Shown here: positions 60,211 to 64,000 of the stretch, piece by piece | How positions within the stretch are numbered: the stretch's first letter is position 1 | Layout: the number at the start of each line of letters is the position of its first letter | Assembly: GCA_947579605.1 (NCBI GenBank) | Contig: OX388321.1 | Span: forward strand, 18,467,614-18,531,613 | DNA from: Athripsodes cinereus | Taxonomy: Eukaryota > Arthropoda > Insecta > Trichoptera > Leptoceridae | Reading direction: 5' to 3' | Length of the DNA stretch: 64,000 bases | Position numbers and translations under genes: made by a program | Notes under the pieces: generated by a model | The model's input: the letters and a program-made list of their open reading frames with translations, nothing else | The model's database searches: none | What the model was told of the DNA's origin: nothing

Positions 60211-61110
60211 GGGTGTCTCAAAATTAACGCAAGATTTGAATTAAATATAAAAGAGAGTTTTTAGTCTGAAGATTTTTATTTTTTCATTGAATCATGAAGT
60301 GCATAGGATTAGGTTTCTTATGGAATAACACATCGGGCAAATGGCCTCCAAGGCTTTGCTGGCACATACGCAACCTTTCGTCGAAATTTTTTATGAGCTT
60401 TCTGCATAATTGTGACTGAATTTTGTTGATGCAGCGTTTAATTTCCTCTTGTAATGCACGTGTGGTTGTGAGCTTGTTGACAAAGACCTTTGACTTCAAA
60501 TAACCCCTTAAGAAGAAATCTAAAGGTGTTAAATCGCATGATCTAGGGGGCCAATTCTATCAGGAAACGTCTCATGCAGTTTTTGAATGGTTACATTGGC
60601 TGTATGGCATGTGGCACCGTCTTGTTGAAACCACATATTGGCCATATCAATGGCATCTAACTTCGGCAGAAAGACCAGTGTTATCATGTCGCGATATCGA
60701 GCACCAGTAACAGTAACAGTTGCTGCTTGACCAGCCTCATTTTCAAAAAAGTATGGTCCAATGATGTCTCCAAATCCGCACCAAACAGTGACACGTTGTT
60801 GGTGCATTTGTTGTTCGCCAATCACACGTGGGTTCTGGAACCCCAAACACGGCATTTTTGGTGATTAACAAAACCATCGAAGTCTAAGTGTGTTTCATCG
60901 CTTAGAACTATTTTGCACGAAAAATCAGCATCTACTTGTTGATGATTACTAATCCATATTACCAACTCTCTTCACTGTTCATTGTCACTAGGCTTCCATT
61001 TTTACTAACCCTAAACTCTCAGCTGTCAAACCGTTCTTTTTTCAGGGTTGCCAACAACTTACTGCGAAAATGGCGGCAAATTCAAATCTTGCGTAAATTT
61101 TGAGACACCC
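60211..61110. mobile_element. Mariner/Tc1-like DNA transposon, internally deleted, 900 bp
   Basis: Terminal inverted repeats begin GGGTGTCTCAAAATT on both ends and match at about 31 of 32 positions. TA dinucleotides flank both ends (60209-60210 and 61111-61112), as expected for IS630/Tc1/mariner insertion. Autonomous relatives are about 1.3 kb. This copy lacks most of the N-terminal transposase region. Confidence 0.9.
60284..60935 (-). pseudogene. Broken mariner-like transposase (DDE/D catalytic domain)
   Basis: Three frame segments together show a DDE/D transposase: VLSDETHLDF (first acidic residue, about 60889-60902), then VTVWCGFGDIIGPYFFENEA and FQQDGATCHTA (second acidic residue), then SCDLTPLDFF (third). 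The C-terminal part ends at 60284. At least two single-base frameshifts break it, one after CRVWGS and one around DRIGP/PRSCD. Several residues normally between the second and third catalytic positions also look deleted. The helix-turn-helix DNA-binding half is missing. The element cannot encode its own transposase. Confidence 0.85.
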
Positions 61111-61479
61111 TATACAATTATGCTCATTTTTTGGGATTTGACAAAGTAAGACAAAACATGAATATCCATAATAACTCCAAAAATAAACGTATTTTATCAT
61201 TTCTCTCTCTCTCTTTCTTTTACAAATTTTCTTTTACCTGAAAGTGTCCGAACATGATTTTTTATCATAATATTACTTTAATGTTCTTTAAAAATAGAAT
61301 TATGGCTGTAATTTATACATTGCCTTTCAGGTATCTTCTCTCTTATTTTATTCTACTTTACAAGAGCATTATTTCCCTCATTTTTCCCTTCCCATCCACA
61401 CAGAATTACCATAATATGCAACATAAACTTAATAATTTCTTCAGAATTTGTCATTCAATAGCTTGCTTCAATACAAATA

Positions 61480-61640
61480 TATGTTTAGGGTTGTCTGGTA
61501 GATGTTGCATCACAACAAAGCCTTCCCTTTATCTGTTCATTGTTGGTGCACTGTTTTATACTTTTTGATCTACTGTTACTGTTTCTTATCGCTGTACTGT
61601 ATTAATTTTGTCGTCAATAAAGATTTTTTATTATTATTCA
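61480..61640 (+). mobile_element. CR1/Jockey-like LINE 3' UTR
   Basis: TTAGGGTTGTCTGGTAGATG, TTGCATCACAACAAAGCC ... GTCAATAAAGATTTTTTATT(ATT)n. This is the usual end of a lepidopteran LINE. It is opposite in orientation to the ERR gene and lies downstream of it. Confidence 0.6.
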
Positions 61641-62273
61641 TATGAAGTCGTATTAATTTAATAAACGTCATTTCAAAATAGGCACGATTCAAGTAATAAA
61701 TTACAATACACGTGAGTCAAGTATTAAAATAATCAAACTCTTTGGAAACAAAACATATCATATCAAACACAAATATAGACTCCCCACTATATTCTGGCAC
61801 TAGCACCTGGTCGACAATGTTACGAAGATACAACATGAGTAGAATGCTCACATGACTATAACAACACTTCCTATAAAATATAACGAGTCCTTAATTAAGC
61901 AACTAATATACAAGATGAAAACTAAAATCACTTACAATACATTATTTACACAATAATATAATGATAATGTACAAAACTTTAACAGGATGAAAATATTACA
62001 ACATAACATAACGTAATATAATATAATTAGTAACATTTGTATGAATGAGAATCACAACTGTACCATACTTCTTCATCACATAACAATAACATCTGCCTGC
62101 ATCTGCATCCACCACCAAACGCTAAGATGCAAACACATAACAAATACATCACGAGCGCAAAGATACAATGATAATTTCATTATTGAAATTACATCCTCGG
62201 TCGACAAATTCTGTGTTCATGCTTTTGCCTTCCTTTTCTTCTTTTTTGGTCCTTGTCGCCCGTGGTTTCATTC
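61641..62273 (-). other. Downstream flank and likely 3' UTR of the ERR gene
   Basis: Starts just past the ERR stop codon. Reading away from the gene on the minus strand, I find no AATAAA until about 61627, inside a LINE tail of opposite orientation. A 3' UTR of several hundred bases is therefore likely, but its end is not resolved. No other gene is seen. Confidence 0.3.
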
Positions 62274-63526
62274 TTACCGGAAGAAAGATTCTAACATCTC
62301 AATGAAAAGCTTGTTCATGTGAACTTTGCCCTCGCGGTGTATACCAGACCAGAACTTGCGGACTATATGATCGGCTTGACGCAGGGACGGTAGGATGAGG
62401 AGCAGTTGTTGTAAAACACTCGCAGAATTGTACGGCCTGGAAAGATATATACACATTACTGACAAATCTATTTCAACACTATTTTTTATAGTCGTTATTT
62501 TTCATTTAATTACTTTTTTTAGGAAAATACGACAAAACTCAGACAACATGACCATGAGTATAGAAACAGCAGTGACAGCATATGTTGAAAAGGCGTAAAT
62601 AGACCTTAATCATATTTGGATTCAAAACCACTCCGAGAATCAAACCCATGACCCTTCACTTATAAGGCGAGTGTATATTTTGCACAAGAAGCCCTGGTGG
62701 AATATTTGAAATACAATTTTTCATGCAATTTTTTTGTTGAAGCAGATAATCCCTTTGCCATTGTACTGTTTTTATTGAAGACATTGAAATTCACAGTACA
62801 TTATGAATCAACAAATTGAAAAATTTCCAAAAACTGTCCCACATGACTAACTCGGACATGAGTCCACTAGAAAGATCACAAAAATATGGGGAAAAAAACT
62901 GAACCTCTATCGCATGAGGACTTTTCAATATGAACAAGTTTCAGGGTCTAAGAAAATATTAGAAAAGCAATTAAATACTAGTTGTAATAAAATTACTTTG
63001 AATAGTAGAAGTTTATCATCACCCTTGTATTTCTAAGAGGTATGATAAAAGTGAAAAGGGAAAGAAGAACAACCAAATATCAATAATAATTAGAAAAGCT
63101 CACCTTAAAATATTGACACAATCTGAGAGTGAGGTGATGATGCTATCTTTGAACTTCTTAAGGTGTGTCTGGTCATCCAGCCTGATGTCGGAGTTGGCCA
63201 GTACGAGAGCTTTCAGAAGATAATACTCTTCCTTCAGTATGGATATTCTCTCTAATCTTGTTACTACTTGGACACACTGCAAAAAATACAAAACTTGTAA
63301 AAAGCTTTAATTTCCCCTTATCAGTACAAAATCAATAACCTGCTAGGTTACTGTAATTTACCATTTTATGATTTTTTTTAAATAGGGAATGAGTAATAAA
63401 ATGCTTTGTACGACTTACATGAAGATACAGTTCATGAGCCCCAGCTTCTTTGGCTTCTTTTTCATCCATTGTTAAGTCTGCAGCAAACCTCAGCTTAACC
63501 CCATTACTGGAACTCTGAGTTACACT
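62274..63526 (-). CDS. ERR: Estrogen-related receptor (NR3B), C-terminal half of the ligand-binding domain, last 3 coding exons
   Basis: Exons (high to low): 63419-63526 (36 codons, phase 0), 63104-63276 (57 codons plus AG), 62274-62436 (G completing an Arg codon, then 53 codons and TAA). Acceptors TTTGCAG, TTTTGCAG and TTTCCAG and donors CAT|GTAAGT and AAG|GTGAG agree in frame, giving 147 residues. Recognisable parts are helix 8/9 (KEEYYLLKALVLANSD), the helix 10/11 dimer region (LLLILPSLRQADHIVRKFW) and the AF-2 helix in EGKVHMNKLFIEML. This closely follows the ERR C-terminal pattern; steroid and other NR3 receptors fit less well. ERR is a nuclear transcription factor that activates glycolytic and mitochondrial energy genes in insects. 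The DNA-binding domain and the N-terminal part must lie beyond 64000. Introns are 142 and 667 bp. Confidence 0.88.
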
Positions 63527-64000
63527 CTGCAAATATACAATTAATCAAATAAATTAAGCGATTTTATTTTTTACAACTAACCGTTAAAAGTTAAACTATA
63601 TACATATATTGATATATACATATATATATTTATAGCTCGCAGCACTTAACGCATCACACACGACTAACGAACAAACCTTGTACATTCTATACCCTGGAAT
63701 ATATAGCAGCTCACATGATATAGGAAACTAATGTCGTTTTTATTTTTATTTTAATATTCTCAGGTAAGTTTATATTCCATATAATATTGGTATGCTTCAA
63801 AAAAAAATCACGACGGTTAACATACAATACCTAATCCATATAATTTGCCTAAGTTACTTGATCATGCGACGTTGCCGATGATGCTAGAAAGAGAAAGACA
63901 TTACTCGGATTTGTGCTTCATTGTCCTGATATGCGCGAATATTATTATTAATTGTATTGGTAGGTAGGTATATGAATTATAAAGATTCATCCTTAAACTG
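63527..64000 (-). other. ERR: Intron of the ERR gene, running off the window
   Basis: Directly upstream of the acceptor TATTTGCAG at 63527-63535. I see no further ligand-binding-domain exon before the end of the window. Confidence 0.6.

Overview
This window is insect nuclear DNA. It is strongly AT-rich, has split genes with GT-AG introns, and is dominated by decayed mobile elements. Lepidoptera is the best guess, at moderate confidence. The support is the many short TAGGTACCTAC-like stretches, CR1/Jockey-like LINE 3' ends with the '...GTCTGG...AATAAAG(TTA)n' layout, and tRNA-headed SINEs. No operons, CRISPR arrays or prokaryotic features are present. I could not run any search, so family names rest on motif recognition.

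Genes: three loci are supported. (1) 41603-43730, minus strand: a complete seven-exon acyltransferase gene of the LCLAT1/AGPAT family. The 433-residue protein reads continuously across six GT-AG introns. (2) 49808-50194, plus strand: an intronless 128-codon frame with a TATA box. It encodes a small type I membrane protein (signal peptide, one cysteine cluster, one membrane helix, basic tail) that I do not recognise. (3) 62274-63526, minus strand: the last three coding exons of an estrogen-related receptor (ERR, NR3B) ligand-binding domain. The rest of that gene lies beyond position 64000. The first 41 kb hold no convincing protein gene; one 24-nt candidate microexon sits at 12534-12557. These genes do not form a functional unit; they are ordinary neighbours.

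Mobile and repeated DNA: two non-autonomous hAT elements keep perfect 8-bp target duplications (3527-3824 and 20723-21034). A 900-bp mariner-like element at 60211-61110 has 32-bp terminal repeats, TA duplications and a broken transposase. Several inverted-repeat (MITE or foldback) elements lie at 1527-1772, 22304-22518, 30392-30918, 36884-37425, 37620-37843, 54996-55607 and 57449-57636. Three tRNA-like SINE families, several LINE 3' fragments, and about fourteen copies of a dispersed family with a (TAG)n tail (called family E here) fill much of the rest. Nested insertions are visible: hAT next to the family E tail, SINE B inside a LINE, and another repeat inside family E.

Tandem and hairpin DNA: there are three minisatellites (13 x 48 bp at 18.9 kb, about 6 x 48 bp inside the foldback at 30.5 kb, 9 x 43 bp at 33.8 kb). 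A diverged dimeric satellite lies at 39.1-40.0 kb. Four near-perfect hairpins with arms of 23-45 bp and 4-8 nt loops lie at 1.65, 11.86, 18.11 and 23.25 kb. Nothing here is clearly a new multi-gene system. The most worthwhile leads are the small membrane protein, the foldback carrying a minisatellite, family E, the hairpins and the hidden satellite.
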